Assembly (NCBI GenBank): GCA_021401465.1
Contig: JADDMT010000038.1
Location: forward strand, 186,001-250,000
From: Teratosphaeria epicoccoides
Taxonomy: Eukaryota; Ascomycota; Dothideomycetes; Mycosphaerellales; Teratosphaeriaceae
Reading direction: 5' to 3'
DNA length: 64,000 nt
Shown here piece after piece: positions 22,568 to 32,331 of the stretch (position 1 is the first letter of the stretch; each line of letters opens with the position of its first letter). Under the pieces are notes generated by a model. It worked only from the letters and a program-made list of their open reading frames with translations. It searched no databases and was not told the origin of the DNA. The translations under genes were made by a program, and so were the position numbers.

Positions 22568-24930
22568 GCTGTCAGTAACTTAAGGGCTAGATTCTAGTAT
22601 GTCCCGTTCTCAAGCCTGTTCCCTACGATCTCGAGCCGTCCTGGCATGTCTGGTTATGCGATACTCTTGAGCGGGGGCTCTCGTAGCTAGCTGTGCGTAC
22701 ACATCTAGCCTTCTGCCCCTATCTAGCGCTCCGTCCCTCTGAAGCCTCTCCCTGATGTCAGCGATTTGACTCAATTCACAGGCGAAGCCAAAAACCGTGT
22801 CGAAGTAACAACAGACAATAACAAGTGGGCATGTCTGGCTGGCCCGAGAGACGATGAGAATATCCATGCTTCTTCGTATCAGTGGCGAGGTAACAGACGG
22901 ACGTGCTGTAGGTGCTCAAGTATCAGCTGGGTGGTTCACTTCACGATGCCTCGCGAAACCGAGCATTTCGGAAGACGGTAGTGCGCTCAAACCGTGCCGG
23001 GGAATGTCTTCTGAAGTACGGGTAAGGCTATGACGGTATACAACTTTAGCTGCACAAAGCTTTCTAGGAGCCTCTTCCTGAGATTCGTTAGATTGGCGAT
23101 GTTGAAGAGGTCGGACTCGAATGCAGGAGCCACTGTTTGTCGCTACAGGAAGGTGGGAAAGTCCTGAAGCGTTGGCGCGTAGGCTGGTCATGCCAAGATC
23201 ACAATGGTATTTAATGCCAGTCATAGCCGCAAGAATTCGCTTCCTCGACTTGAGACGAATCAAGACTTCGATTTTCGTTGTTCAACAGAAGCAAGTACCT
23301 CTCTTGTGTCACTCATACTCCTGTCCTAACGATCCAAAATCGACAGACAGATCGATCGCCCAATCTCAACAGAACGACATCAAGGACGTCACCCGGAGGA
23401 TCTATCCAGCCTCCCTCTATTGTCTTTGAAACATCCGAGATCCCCGACAACAGCAAGCGTCGCCAGATGCCTGACCACGTGGAAACACTACTGCTGGCGT
23501 TGCGACCGCCTCCTCTCCGCTCGGACCACGCGGGTCACTCTCTGCTTCGGTCGCAGTCACGACCGAGCAGTCCCGGGCGGCGAGAACCGCAGCTTTGCAA
23601 GGACCGCGAGCCCGAACTCCGACGGCAACAGCGTGAATATATAGCTTCGTCAGGGTCGCGCCCAACCCGGCAAAACTACTGGACGGGCTCGCATGCGTCC
23701 TGAAACAGGAAGAATGCAATTGGCGATTGCTAGGTGCTCCCGAGAAGGGTATTGTAGGGCGGTGAGCGTAGACAATGGTGTAGCGGCGATCTCTTTGGGT
23801 TCCGCCTCTGCCAGGGACGTGGGGACGATGGAGCCTCCTCTAGGCGTTCCAGGCTTGACTTGATAGTGGCCTTATGCAACTCGGGTTCCTCGAACCCCTG
23901 AAATATTAGATTCTGGCCAGCCTTGTTACAGATATCAGGCATGCGCCGGCCTCCTCCTCTTCGAAACCATACAGCTTGTCGTGGTCTGGCGTTCCGCCTG
24001 TGGCGGAGGGTAATTCCATGACTTGGCGATCCCTATCACCACCCTGAAATAGTCATTGAATACTCGACCACTTCGCAATCTTAGAGCAGGCTTTACCGGA
24101 GTTCCATGCAAGATGCCGGAAGATCAAGTCACCACCTATGCCCAGGTGATTATATGAGCGGACAGGCGGCGCGTCCCTTGTGTCGTGATGAGGGTATGAA
24201 ATCAGGGGTCAAGAGAATGCACGGGATATATTAGTCAATGAATGTTGGGTTTCAAGCGGCAGACACAGGCATAACATGTACTGACTCATGCGCGGACGCA
24301 TATTCTTTGGTGCCCAATGTGGGCAACACACAGCACCCCAGGCAGAAACTCGTCGTATCCAATGGCATACCACTCTTGTAAACATCGCAGAGACTCTTGC
24401 ATCATTAGCATGGTGAGCTGGAGTGCCGATGCGAAGTTGTGCGCATTGCTTGGCCGCCCATCCGGAAGTATGCTTGAACGACTGTGTGGCCGTCGATGGG
24501 AAGTGCTTTGGGAACGGCATGCCCAAATCTTGACAATCAACGACGTGATCGCAGAGCTCAAGGTCTGGAGCACGCCGAGCAGATGAAGATGATCTCGGAG
24601 CCGAAAACAACCTGTTTGCCTCCAGTATGATTCGCCACCTCCGCTGAGCGGCCAGCCAACCACTGCTCCCCGCCAGAAGATGACTAGCAGCACATACCAG
24701 CGCCCCGGGTCCAGATGATCGCCCGCAAAGGATCGCAGAGGTAAGCGAGCGGACGAAAGCGCACCCGATCTGGTCTGCTTGACAGAGACGATGACTGCTA
24801 CCCCTCTCCACCAAAGAATCATGCTCGGCCATACAAAGCATGAATCCAGAGGATGAGGGCGAGGAGCCACGCTTCGCCCTTGCACCTCGTCACACTACAA
24901 GTCACGGACAAAATCGCAGAAGAGATCAAC

Positions 24931-26153
24931 ATGCCACCATTGAAGCAAGAAGAAGTCGCCGCCTCATTCGCTTCATCCCGCCTTGGTCCTGAAGCTGGGC
25001 ACTTTGGCGCCAATGATCTGGGAGGCTGGGAAACGTTTGGCCCGGCATTGGCAGTCACACTCGTGGCCACGATCACTGTCGGATTGAGGCGGTACACCAG
25101 AAGTTGGATTGCAAGATGTCCGGGCTGGGACGATGCGGCTGTCGAATGGTCTCTGGTGAGTCGTGCATCGTTCCCTTGGGCTTCCACCCACTAAGCACTG
25201 CGAGTGCATAGCTGTCCTCCTGGGCCATGGCGATCCTGCTTGGCGTCGCAGCACATGACGGTCTGGATCTGCAACGACACTACGGCGTGGGAGGCACGAC
25301 GGATGAGAGCCATGACCATGAGCTGGCCAAAGTCGTCAAGTTGGTGATCGCCAACAACAGTCTCTGGGCGGCGACAGTCAACTTGACCAAAGTCTCCATC
25401 TTGCTACAATATCTGCGTGTCTTCGCTTCGGGGCACGCTGTCCGTCATGCGACATATGTCCTCCTGACCACTGTCCTCCTTGCGGCATTATGGGCTATCG
25501 TGGGCGGACCTCTGATCTGCACGCCTGTCAAGAAGCTCTGGATCCCGACGACACCCGGGACATGCGTGTCAGCGCAAACATACTGGTCCAGTGTTGCGAG
25601 CTTAGACATCATTCTGGACTTCCTGATCCTGTTGCTACCGTTGCCGGCCGTGTCGAGCCTCAGGCTACCGAGGAGACAGAGGACAACAATGCTACTAGTC
25701 TTTTTGCTCGGCTTCGTGGTATGCGGCTTCAGTACCGCTCGCCTCGTCACGGTCCTCGCCCTTGCCGACCAAGGGAAGTTTCGAGCTTCAGGCTTTTGGG
25801 CGGTGGTGTGGTCGGTTGTGGAGGCGAATGTGGGCATAGTGTGCTCCTGCCTGCTCGCGTTGCGACCTCTTCTGCTCCGATGGTTCCCAAGCTTGGATGA
25901 TGCCAGCGGACGGGATGCAACGAGCGCGGACATGCGTTTGAACGCTGTGCCTGACCAGAGCATGGCAGAGACGGCAGAGGCGAGCACCATTTTACAAGTG
26001 TATCGAACGCCAGCCCCACCGGTCACGTCTGAATTGTCGTCGCCAAGCAGTGCGGCAGAGGCTGGCGTTGAGGTAATGACACATACGACGCGAGGAGTGA
26101 GTGATGCAGATGTGGCGACGTACACTCCGATCGGCCAGGAGCGGCGTTGGTGA
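24931..26153 (+). CDS. Rhodopsin-domain (Pth11-like) seven-helix membrane protein
   Basis: Exons 24931-25155 and 25212-26153 join in phase 0 across a 56-bp intron; the protein is 388 residues. Seven hydrophobic segments can be seen, among them ALAVTLVATITVGLRRY (TM1), SSWAMAILLGVAAHDGLD (TM2), LTKVSILLQYLRVF (end of TM3), LDFLILLLPLPAVSSL (TM5) and VEANVGIVCSCLLALRPLL (TM7). The TKVSILLQYLRVF and E-x-N-x-GI-x-C-x-C-x-PAL-RP signatures place it in the fungal rhodopsin-domain family related to Pth11 receptors. No CFEM or other extracellular domain precedes TM1. The tail is about 90 residues, polar, and probably cytosolic. An upstream in-frame ATG at 24853 would add 26 residues. Ligand unknown. 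Confidence 0.88.
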
Positions 26154-26618
26154 CGAGAGGCGGCGCAGATTTTACTTTCCGACCGGACGGTGCCCACGAC
26201 TGGTTCCTGATTGTCAAATTGAAACGTTGGCGCCACGGTGTGACTGGCGCAGGTCGATTCCAGACTAGGGCCATGATGTTGATGAGGTGGTGCTAGCTCA
26301 TGGCAACATCGGAATAAACTTTGCCACAGGCGAGCAGCGACTGCGGCCACAGGTGCATGGGTGGAGGATTTTCAGGGTGGGTGGGGAGATCGTGTTGGTC
26401 TTCAACCGTATACCGGACAAGCATGCTGAGCTGGCTCGATCATAACATGCCATGTCGGGATGGACAGCAGCAGCAGCGACGACGCGATGTGGTGCGAAGG
26501 CGATCGCTATCGCAATGGGACATCGGACGGAGTCGACACCAGCTCATGGGAAACATCGATACTGTGTGACCAGCCACGAGAGCGCGAGCATTAGTGATTC
26601 GCAGCTTCCGATGGGGCT
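26154..26618. other. Intergenic
   Basis: 3' flank of the receptor-like gene. I see nothing in it. Confidence 0.5.
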
Positions 26619-26951
26619 TCACCCCTGCGAAGCCGAGGTCGAGGTGCTGCCATTGCGTGATTTGAAAGCGAGACTGTTGAACAATGCCATCTTTGCGTGC
26701 ACGTAGGCCTCAACCGTCGGATCCTGGTCATCCTTGACTTGCATGGTCTTTGCTGGGATGCTGTCATTCCAGGTCTGGATGGCCGAGATTTCGCCATCTC
26801 GCAGGTAAGCATGAGCGTTGGACGCACTGCTGGAAGTTGTGCTGTTCGTTGCGGTGGATGCTGGTGCCTTTGGCTTCTTGGAGGTCGCCCTTGTCACCGC
26901 CGGCATTGTGGAAGGATATGGACGGTCATCGCTCCCGCGGGTGGGCGACAT
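26619..26951 (-). CDS. Small hypothetical protein
   Basis: A 110-residue frame starting MSPTRGSDDRPYPSTMPA. The first half is Thr/Ser/Ala/Lys-rich and disordered; the second (LRDGEISAIQTWNDSIPAK, then VEAYVHAKMALFNSLAFKSR) looks like ordered helical protein. No family recognised, no signal peptide. Kept because the composition is protein-like and the frame begins at a real ATG; it may still be chance. Confidence 0.35.
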   Translation of the reverse strand: MSPTRGSDDRPYPSTMPAVTRATSKKPKAPASTATNSTTSSSASNAHAYLRDGEISAIQTWNDSIPAKTMQVKDDQDPTVEAYVHAKMALFNSLAFKSRNGSTSTSASQG

Positions 26952-27762
26952 GGCGGAGATATAGCCGTGGGTCAAGCAACGCACCCAGCAGTTGCGCACT
27001 CAAATCCGTGAGCCAGGCCCGAGTGGATCAAGCCATCCGTATGTGCATTTGGAAGAAGGCTGTTGCAAGTCAGAAGCAACATATGTAAGATGGGTGTGAC
27101 GGGCTGTATCGGCTCTGCGACAGCTCCTGGAAATCACCGAGTACATTATTATTATTATTATGATTATGATTATTATGATTATGATTATGATTATTATTTG
27201 CCAGACAGTCGGTAACAGGTTGACAAATTCATAGAGTTTCGAAGGTCTGACTGGTGCGTCAAGAGCAGCAGCATTAGATCGCGCAGTGACAGTCGGCAGT
27301 GGACACTCTGGTCATATATTCCAAATCGTGCGCATGAACGGTGTATACCGTAGACGCCTGTACATGGCAACGCGTGCATCTTTTGCTTCGAGCGAATGTG
27401 ATCGAGCTATTCACGACTAGAGCCAGGCGGGAGTGGCGGGGTGAGGCTCAAACAAGCTTTCTACATGGGTGATGATCTGATCCGCCCTGGCCACGTGTTG
27501 ACTGTGCGACCGGGTACAATGATACCTTTATTTGAAATCCAATCTGCATGGCCATTCTCGCCGAGGCTGAATAATGCACGACAGCGTCAGCATACACCGA
27601 TCCAGACATAGGCCTCTCATTGTTATCATCGCGCAGCTCACCACTTCCCGTGCACGCCTGTGCGAGTCTCACGGTTCCATTTTCTCAAATGTGAAATTGT
27701 GTCTTGTCGACGACATGTCTAACCCGCACAAGCCGTCTCGAGAGTCGGGGAGGAGCCCCCCG
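26952..27762. other. Intergenic with microsatellite
   Basis: Apart from the ATT/ATG repeat at 27144-27198 I see nothing gene-like. Confidence 0.5.
27144..27198. repeat. ATT/ATG trinucleotide microsatellite
   Basis: About 18 units of ATT interspersed with ATG, an imperfect 55-bp trinucleotide array in non-coding DNA. Confidence 0.92.
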
Positions 27763-29082
27763 TCATCTCAACCTCACCCCCTCCCTCCGCCGGAAAGAAA
27801 GCAACAACCCCTCCTCCCCTCCTTCCCTCACCTGCTCGTACATCATCCTCGCCACCCTCTGCGCCGCGGCTTCCATCCTCCCCGCTAGCCTATTCGCCCA
27901 ATTACCATCTTCCTGCTGCTGGACTTCTTCGAGTTCCACGGCAGTGTCGTAGAGCTCAGAGGATGTGGAGAAGTCGTCCTCGCTATGATTCCGAGCGAGG
28001 GGAGAAGGCCGATATGTGCCTGTCTCGAAATCCGAGGACCATCCTCGCGGATCCAGGTACGGCCGCGGTGAGAACGCTGAAAAGGATGGTAACGGAGCGG
28101 TGACGGCGTTCCAGAGGGCGCTGGGTGCAGCGGATCGGTGGCGTGGGTTCGCTAGCCCAGGCGGCGCGAGGGATTCTTCATCGCAGGAGCATCGTCGGCT
28201 CATGATGGGACTTGATGCAGATGTCGGTAGGTCTGCAGATCCCGGTACTGCGATCCCAAGACCACGGTACTGCGCGCTCGTGTCGACGAAGAGGTGGCGT
28301 GCCTTCCTCTTTCGGGCGGCACCGGTGGGAGATGTCGAAGTGGCGACACCTGCCGCACGTCTGTCGTGCATCTCGTACTCGTCGTCGTTGCGGTGGTGGA
28401 GTGGTTGATACCCTCCCGGCTGAACAACCACCCGCTGTCTCCTGGGCCTGTGCAGGAAGTTCAGACAGCCCGGGAAATTGGCGAGGAAGAGGATGATAGC
28501 AGCCACCAAGCCGAAGGAGAGGAGACCGGCCAGCATACCGAGGGCCCAGAGCGGGAATTCCGGGAGCGCAGGACTGGCTTCTCCCCAGTGTGTCGACGAT
28601 GGGGTGATCGTAGGCACACTCTCAACCAGAGTCTGAGTGGAGACGCTGCTGCGGATCGCCGTCTCAAAACCATGCTTCGCAGCCGCCGTCTTCAAGCCTG
28701 AATTGATCGCCTCTGCGAGCTGAACGACCGCCTCACCTCCCTCTTCCATCGCTGTCGCCGTCCCTCCCCCTCCCCCCTCAGCGCCGCGCTCGACGAGAAG
28801 CTTGGCCGGAATGCCTCCCGCATTCTTCAACCCTACCTCTCCCTTAGAAGCAGTCGCTGGCGCCTCACTCGTTTTCTCAACATTCGTTCTCGACGGTAAA
28901 GCAGTCGTCCGCGACTCTGCGCGTGGAGGTTGCTCGAAGGCTGGGAAAGTGTAATCCAGACTACGCGAAGACCCTCTGCTCATCCCACCAGTCACCCCTC
29001 CAATTGGCACCGTCATCGGCAACTGCGCGAGCGCCACAGTGACAACCGCTGTAGTCGTAGTCGCCCCGTCCGGGATGTGCAT
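27763..29082 (-). CDS. Single-pass membrane protein of unknown function
   Basis: A 439-residue uninterrupted frame. Residues 1-170 are Ser/Thr/Ala/Gly-rich with no clear domain. One transmembrane helix (ALGMLAGLLSFGLVAAIILF, about 180-199) follows, then a basic stop-transfer (HRPRRQR) and a disordered Ser/Pro/Arg-rich tail that includes a short acidic helix (YDTAVELEEVQQQEDGNW). The topology suggests a type-I or sensor-like protein with a glycosylatable outer part, but no signal peptide is visible at ATG 29082. An upstream exon could supply one: another minus-strand frame reaches 29209 or beyond. No family recognised. Confidence 0.6.
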   Translation of the reverse strand: MHIPDGATTTTAVVTVALAQLPMTVPIGGVTGGMSRGSSRSLDYTFPAFEQPPRAESRTTALPSRTNVEKTSEAPATASKGEVGLKNAGGIPAKLLVERGAEGGGGGTATAMEEGGEAVVQLAEAINSGLKTAAAKHGFETAIRSSVSTQTLVESVPTITPSSTHWGEASPALPEFPLWALGMLAGLLSFGLVAAIILFLANFPGCLNFLHRPRRQRVVVQPGGYQPLHHRNDDEYEMHDRRAAGVATSTSPTGAARKRKARHLFVDTSAQYRGLGIAVPGSADLPTSASSPIMSRRCSCDEESLAPPGLANPRHRSAAPSALWNAVTAPLPSFSAFSPRPYLDPRGWSSDFETGTYRPSPLARNHSEDDFSTSSELYDTAVELEEVQQQEDGNWANRLAGRMEAAAQRVARMMYEQVREGGEEGLLLSFRRREGVRLR

Positions 29083-29446
29083 CTTCTGTCAACCCCTGAA
29101 TCGTCTGCCCTGTGATGTATTCAGCTGCCAAAACGGTAGAACCACTGCGCAACGGCGATGAAGGCTCCAGGAAGAAAACTTGCGCGAGACCTAGTCTTGA
29201 CGTTGCCACGGCAGGAGATGGCGACGTTGTTCACGGGAAGGCAAGCAAACGCTTCGAGCAAAACATGGGTAGTCAGTTGACTCATCGTACTTGCCGAATC
29301 GGGCGGTGGCGCAAACATGCACGCGCGCGTGAGTGTCTGGCAAGCCGCCTTCAACTCGACACTTGCTGCTCTTACCTACTGACTCGCCATGAGCCCTCGA
29401 CTGTCCTATTCACACCGTCGCCGCTCCCACTGGTCCTCAATGGCCC
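29083..29446. other. Intergenic: membrane-protein promoter and PRP45 3' flank
   Basis: Both neighbours are on the minus strand. A missing first exon of the membrane protein could lie here, since open frames start at 29209 and 29282-29354, but I cannot choose a splice pair. Confidence 0.4.
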
Positions 29447-31219
29447 TCAATTATCATCGACCCTCACCTTCTTCCCTGTCCCACCACCATCATCCTCCGC
29501 ACCTCTCTTTCCCGCCCCCTTCGCCGCTTCCGCAATCATAGCATCAACCCCAAACGGATCATCCCCTCGATCCCTCTCAAACTGCACAGGCCCCTGTCTC
29601 GCCTCCACAGCATCCGTGCCCTTGAAACCCTCCTTCGGTGCCCTCCCCAGTGTCTCAAATCTCTTCGCGCCCTGAATGGCCTCCAGAGTCTCGCCTCCGT
29701 CCTCGCCGTCGTCATCGTCTCCGACACTTGGGCGGTAGATACTGTTGAGAGCGTCGCGCTCGGCAAATAACGGTTTGTCAAAAGGTTGGTCTTCGTTGAA
29801 GCCTGCTGCAAAGCCAGAAGATTGGTTGAAAAGGCGCGAGTCGTACATGGTTTCTTTGCTTTGTGTCGGCTTGGCGAGGCCGAGTGCCACTTTCTCAGAG
29901 ATATCACGACCCTGTTCTCGCGCCATCATCTGCACTCTGCGCTCGTGGCCCATGTTTTTCTGTCGCATCTCACGCTGAGCTTCGCGACGCCGCTCTGCGC
30001 GCTGCTGCTCACGTTCGCGCCGATCGCGCTCGTCGTCGCGTGAGGGTGAGCGGCTGTAGCTGCGTGACCGAGAGCTGCGGGAGGAGTATGATGAGCGACT
30101 GTCTGACCTGCTTCTCGAGCGCCCGGCAGAGGGTGCCTGTCTGCCTCTGCCCGACATGGCAGCTTCCCGCTCTTCGCGAGCCTTTTGTGCTAACTGTCGC
30201 AAATGCTCTTCTTTCTGCTCCTTCTCCTTCTCTGCCAGTCGCTGCTGCATCCGCTGTCTTTGCTGCACCTCCTCGCGTGCATGTCTATCCGCGGTATGCA
30301 GTGCCTCTGCGAACTGTGCAAACTTGTCGTTGATTGTGACATCCTGCAGTCCTCTCCCATCGGCCGCCAAGCGCTTATCCAATGGCACAGTGTAGCCTTT
30401 CGGGTTCTTCCAGTTCGACACGGGCGGCGGGATTTTCCACGCTTCCTGGTCTTCGGCAGTCAACTTGCGAGGCGGAGAGTGCATGACGGGTGGTGGAGGG
30501 CTGGGTGGACCACGAGGAATCTTCTTGATCTTGTGTTTTGGCGGCTCCATGGGATCTTGCTGCCGCTGCACAATCTTCATGATTCGATCCTGCTTCTTGC
30601 TGTTGTCGCCCATTTGATTGGCAGGCGTGTAGCGCACGAATGTGGGCTCTGGGCGGGAAGTGCCCTTGACATTCTTCGGCTTCTGCGCAGCCAATGTGCC
30701 ATCCACCAAACTCTGCAGCGCTTTCTGTGTCCGCTCCTTGCTAGCCTGCACCTCCTCCTCACTCGGCCTGTCCAAGCTGATCTCGCCTACATCTGCCCGT
30801 TGTCGCAGCGGGATCAAGTCCTTGAAGCTGGCGTGCACGACGCGCTTGTCGCTGTGTCCCCTCCTCGCAATCGCATCGTACTTGACTTTGCCTGCACCAT
30901 CCACCTGAACCGCCAGCGCATTCGACGTCGACGGGGTGTTCTTCCTGCCCATGTCCAGCGGGTACTGCGCGACGGCAATCTCGGGGAAAGCGCCGCCGTC
31001 GCCAAAGTCCTCTGCATTCCGCGGGCGCCATCCTGCGCGCTGACCGTACGGCGGTGGCCCAGATCGCCTCACGACCAATTGCTGTGATTCAAGCTCGCGG
31101 GCATCTATCACCCGGAGGCCTTTCTGTTGAGCGTGTGTTGGCAAATCCTCTTCGTGGCCCGTGTATTTTGGCTTGGGCAGAGCGCTGGACAGCGACAGAC
31201 TTGAGCCTGTGGTCGCCAT
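29447..31219 (-). CDS. PRP45: SNW-domain spliceosome factor PRP45/SNW1 (SKIP)
   Basis: Single exon, 590 residues from ATG 31219 (MATTGSSLSLSSALPKPKY). Earlier in-frame ATGs (31225, 31294) exist, but orthologues begin at the chosen one. SNW1 is a core component of the activated spliceosome (NineTeen-related) and also a transcription co-regulator. Landmarks: PPPYGQRAGWRPRN near 65, the family name motif in SNWKNPKGYTVPLDKR near residue 275, and LQDVTINDKFAQFAEAL after it. A Glu/Lys/Arg coiled coil follows at about 310-370, then an Arg-Ser dipeptide-rich stretch near 385-410. The ending GKKVRVDDN is basic. It is head-to-head with YIH1. Confidence 0.96.
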   Translation of the reverse strand: MATTGSSLSLSSALPKPKYTGHEEDLPTHAQQKGLRVIDARELESQQLVVRRSGPPPYGQRAGWRPRNAEDFGDGGAFPEIAVAQYPLDMGRKNTPSTSNALAVQVDGAGKVKYDAIARRGHSDKRVVHASFKDLIPLRQRADVGEISLDRPSEEEVQASKERTQKALQSLVDGTLAAQKPKNVKGTSRPEPTFVRYTPANQMGDNSKKQDRIMKIVQRQQDPMEPPKHKIKKIPRGPPSPPPPVMHSPPRKLTAEDQEAWKIPPPVSNWKNPKGYTVPLDKRLAADGRGLQDVTINDKFAQFAEALHTADRHAREEVQQRQRMQQRLAEKEKEQKEEHLRQLAQKAREEREAAMSGRGRQAPSAGRSRSRSDSRSSYSSRSSRSRSYSRSPSRDDERDRREREQQRAERRREAQREMRQKNMGHERRVQMMAREQGRDISEKVALGLAKPTQSKETMYDSRLFNQSSGFAAGFNEDQPFDKPLFAERDALNSIYRPSVGDDDDGEDGGETLEAIQGAKRFETLGRAPKEGFKGTDAVEARQGPVQFERDRGDDPFGVDAMIAEAAKGAGKRGAEDDGGGTGKKVRVDDN

Positions 31220-31446
31220 GATCATGTGAGAGGACCACAAATCTGCCAGCGCAACACTTTCAAATGTCAAAAGTTCGCTATTGCAATGACTCATGTCGTG
31301 CCCGTAGCGCCAAGACACAGCTCGCGTACACTCGATGCGCTACATTCACTTCCCCATCCCCAAGGTGCAACATACGCCCGAGGGTTGAATGTTGGTGAAA
31401 CATGCAACGCAATCTGTGAATCCTACCCTCTCCTCCCACCACAACC
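31220..31446. promoter_or_regulatory. Divergent promoter, PRP45 / YIH1
   Basis: 227 bp between the two start codons on opposite strands; both promoters must share this stretch or overlap 5' ends. Confidence 0.65.
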
Positions 31447-32331
31447 ATGCTAGGAGAGCTCAATGACGAACTAACTTCCATCAACGCCATTTACGACCAA
31501 CGTACTCTCGTCAAGCTGCCGGACGAAGACTCAGTCTATACTTTAACTCTGCCTGCCCAGCCTGGAATCTCAGTCCGCATCGAATTCCCGCCAAGTTATC
31601 CTGACACTCCTCCCTCTATACTCGGAACCCAACATGTGGACTCCACGGTGGCCAAAGGCGAAGGTACCTACCTCGTTGAACTGCTGCGCGAAGTGCTCTC
31701 CGACATTTATACTCCCGGTGCACCATGTGTCTTTGATCTCATCGAGGAATCCGATCAGAGGCTTACAGACCACGGGCTGGATGCAGGCCAATCAAAGGAC
31801 CAGGAGCAACAAAATGCTGATGAAGCGAACGGTGCGCCTGCCATATACGTGACTGGAGAGCAGGAGTCTGACGAACCGGTACAACAGTCACCAGACGGTC
31901 TCGGATCCACCCCGCCTTGGAACCTCTCGGATGTTATCACAGAAAAGAAATCCGTCTTCGTCGCCCGCGCCGCCGCAGTGACGACGATAGACCAAGCAAA
32001 GCATTACCTCTCTCATCTATTGGCGACCGACAAAAAGGTTGCAAAAGCCACTCACAACATTACCGCATGGCGCATCAGAGGCTCGAACGGCGTGCAGTAC
32101 CAGGACTGTGACGACGACGGCGAGACAGCCGCAGGCGGACGGCTGCTGCACTTGTTGGAGTTGATGGGCGTTTGGGATGCTATGGTGGTCGTCACGAGGT
32201 GGTACGGTGGTGTGCAACTGGGGCCCGACAGGTTCCGGATCATTAATCAGACGGCCAGGGATGCCGTCGTCAAGGGTGGGTTCTCGCCTGAGGCCAGAAA
32301 GGAAGTTGCGAAGAGGAAAGGGAAAAGGTGA
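31447..32331 (+). CDS. YIH1: IMPACT-family regulator of Gcn2 (RWD + UPF0029)
   Basis: Single exon, 294 residues. The N-terminal RWD domain (about 1-105: LNDELTSINAIYDQRTLVKL ... FPPSYPDTPPSIL) binds Gcn1 in known homologues, competing with Gcn2 and so damping eIF2-alpha phosphorylation under amino-acid starvation. A variable acidic linker (105-155) follows. The C-terminal Impact domain has THNITAWRI, the hallmark DCDDDGETAAGGRLLHLLE, then VVVTRWYGGVQLGPDRFR. The order and length match fungal Yih1. The ATG sits at the first residue of the RWD helix, so the start is firm. Confidence 0.95.
   Translation: MLGELNDELTSINAIYDQRTLVKLPDEDSVYTLTLPAQPGISVRIEFPPSYPDTPPSILGTQHVDSTVAKGEGTYLVELLREVLSDIYTPGAPCVFDLIEESDQRLTDHGLDAGQSKDQEQQNADEANGAPAIYVTGEQESDEPVQQSPDGLGSTPPWNLSDVITEKKSVFVARAAAVTTIDQAKHYLSHLLATDKKVAKATHNITAWRIRGSNGVQYQDCDDDGETAAGGRLLHLLELMGVWDAMVVVTRWYGGVQLGPDRFRIINQTARDAVVKGGFSPEARKEVAKRKGKR

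Larger units (their letters stand above)
22090..24930. other. Gene-poor stretch
   Basis: Begins with T-rich SSL2 3' flank (repeats listed separately). Two overlapping minus-strand frames at 24209-24885 are Trp/Leu/Ser-rich and include a hydrophobic segment, but I cannot match them to a family, and they overlap the upstream region of the gene at 24931. Elsewhere I see nothing. Confidence 0.45.

Noticed and set aside
24209..24885. Overlapping minus-strand frames with a hydrophobic stretch
   Set aside because: Unrecognised, overlap the 5' region of the rhodopsin-domain gene, and two frames are equally open, which argues against either.
30203..31087. 294-codon plus-strand frame opposite PRP45
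   Set aside because: Shadow of the SNW gene; the sense frame has clear SNW motifs.
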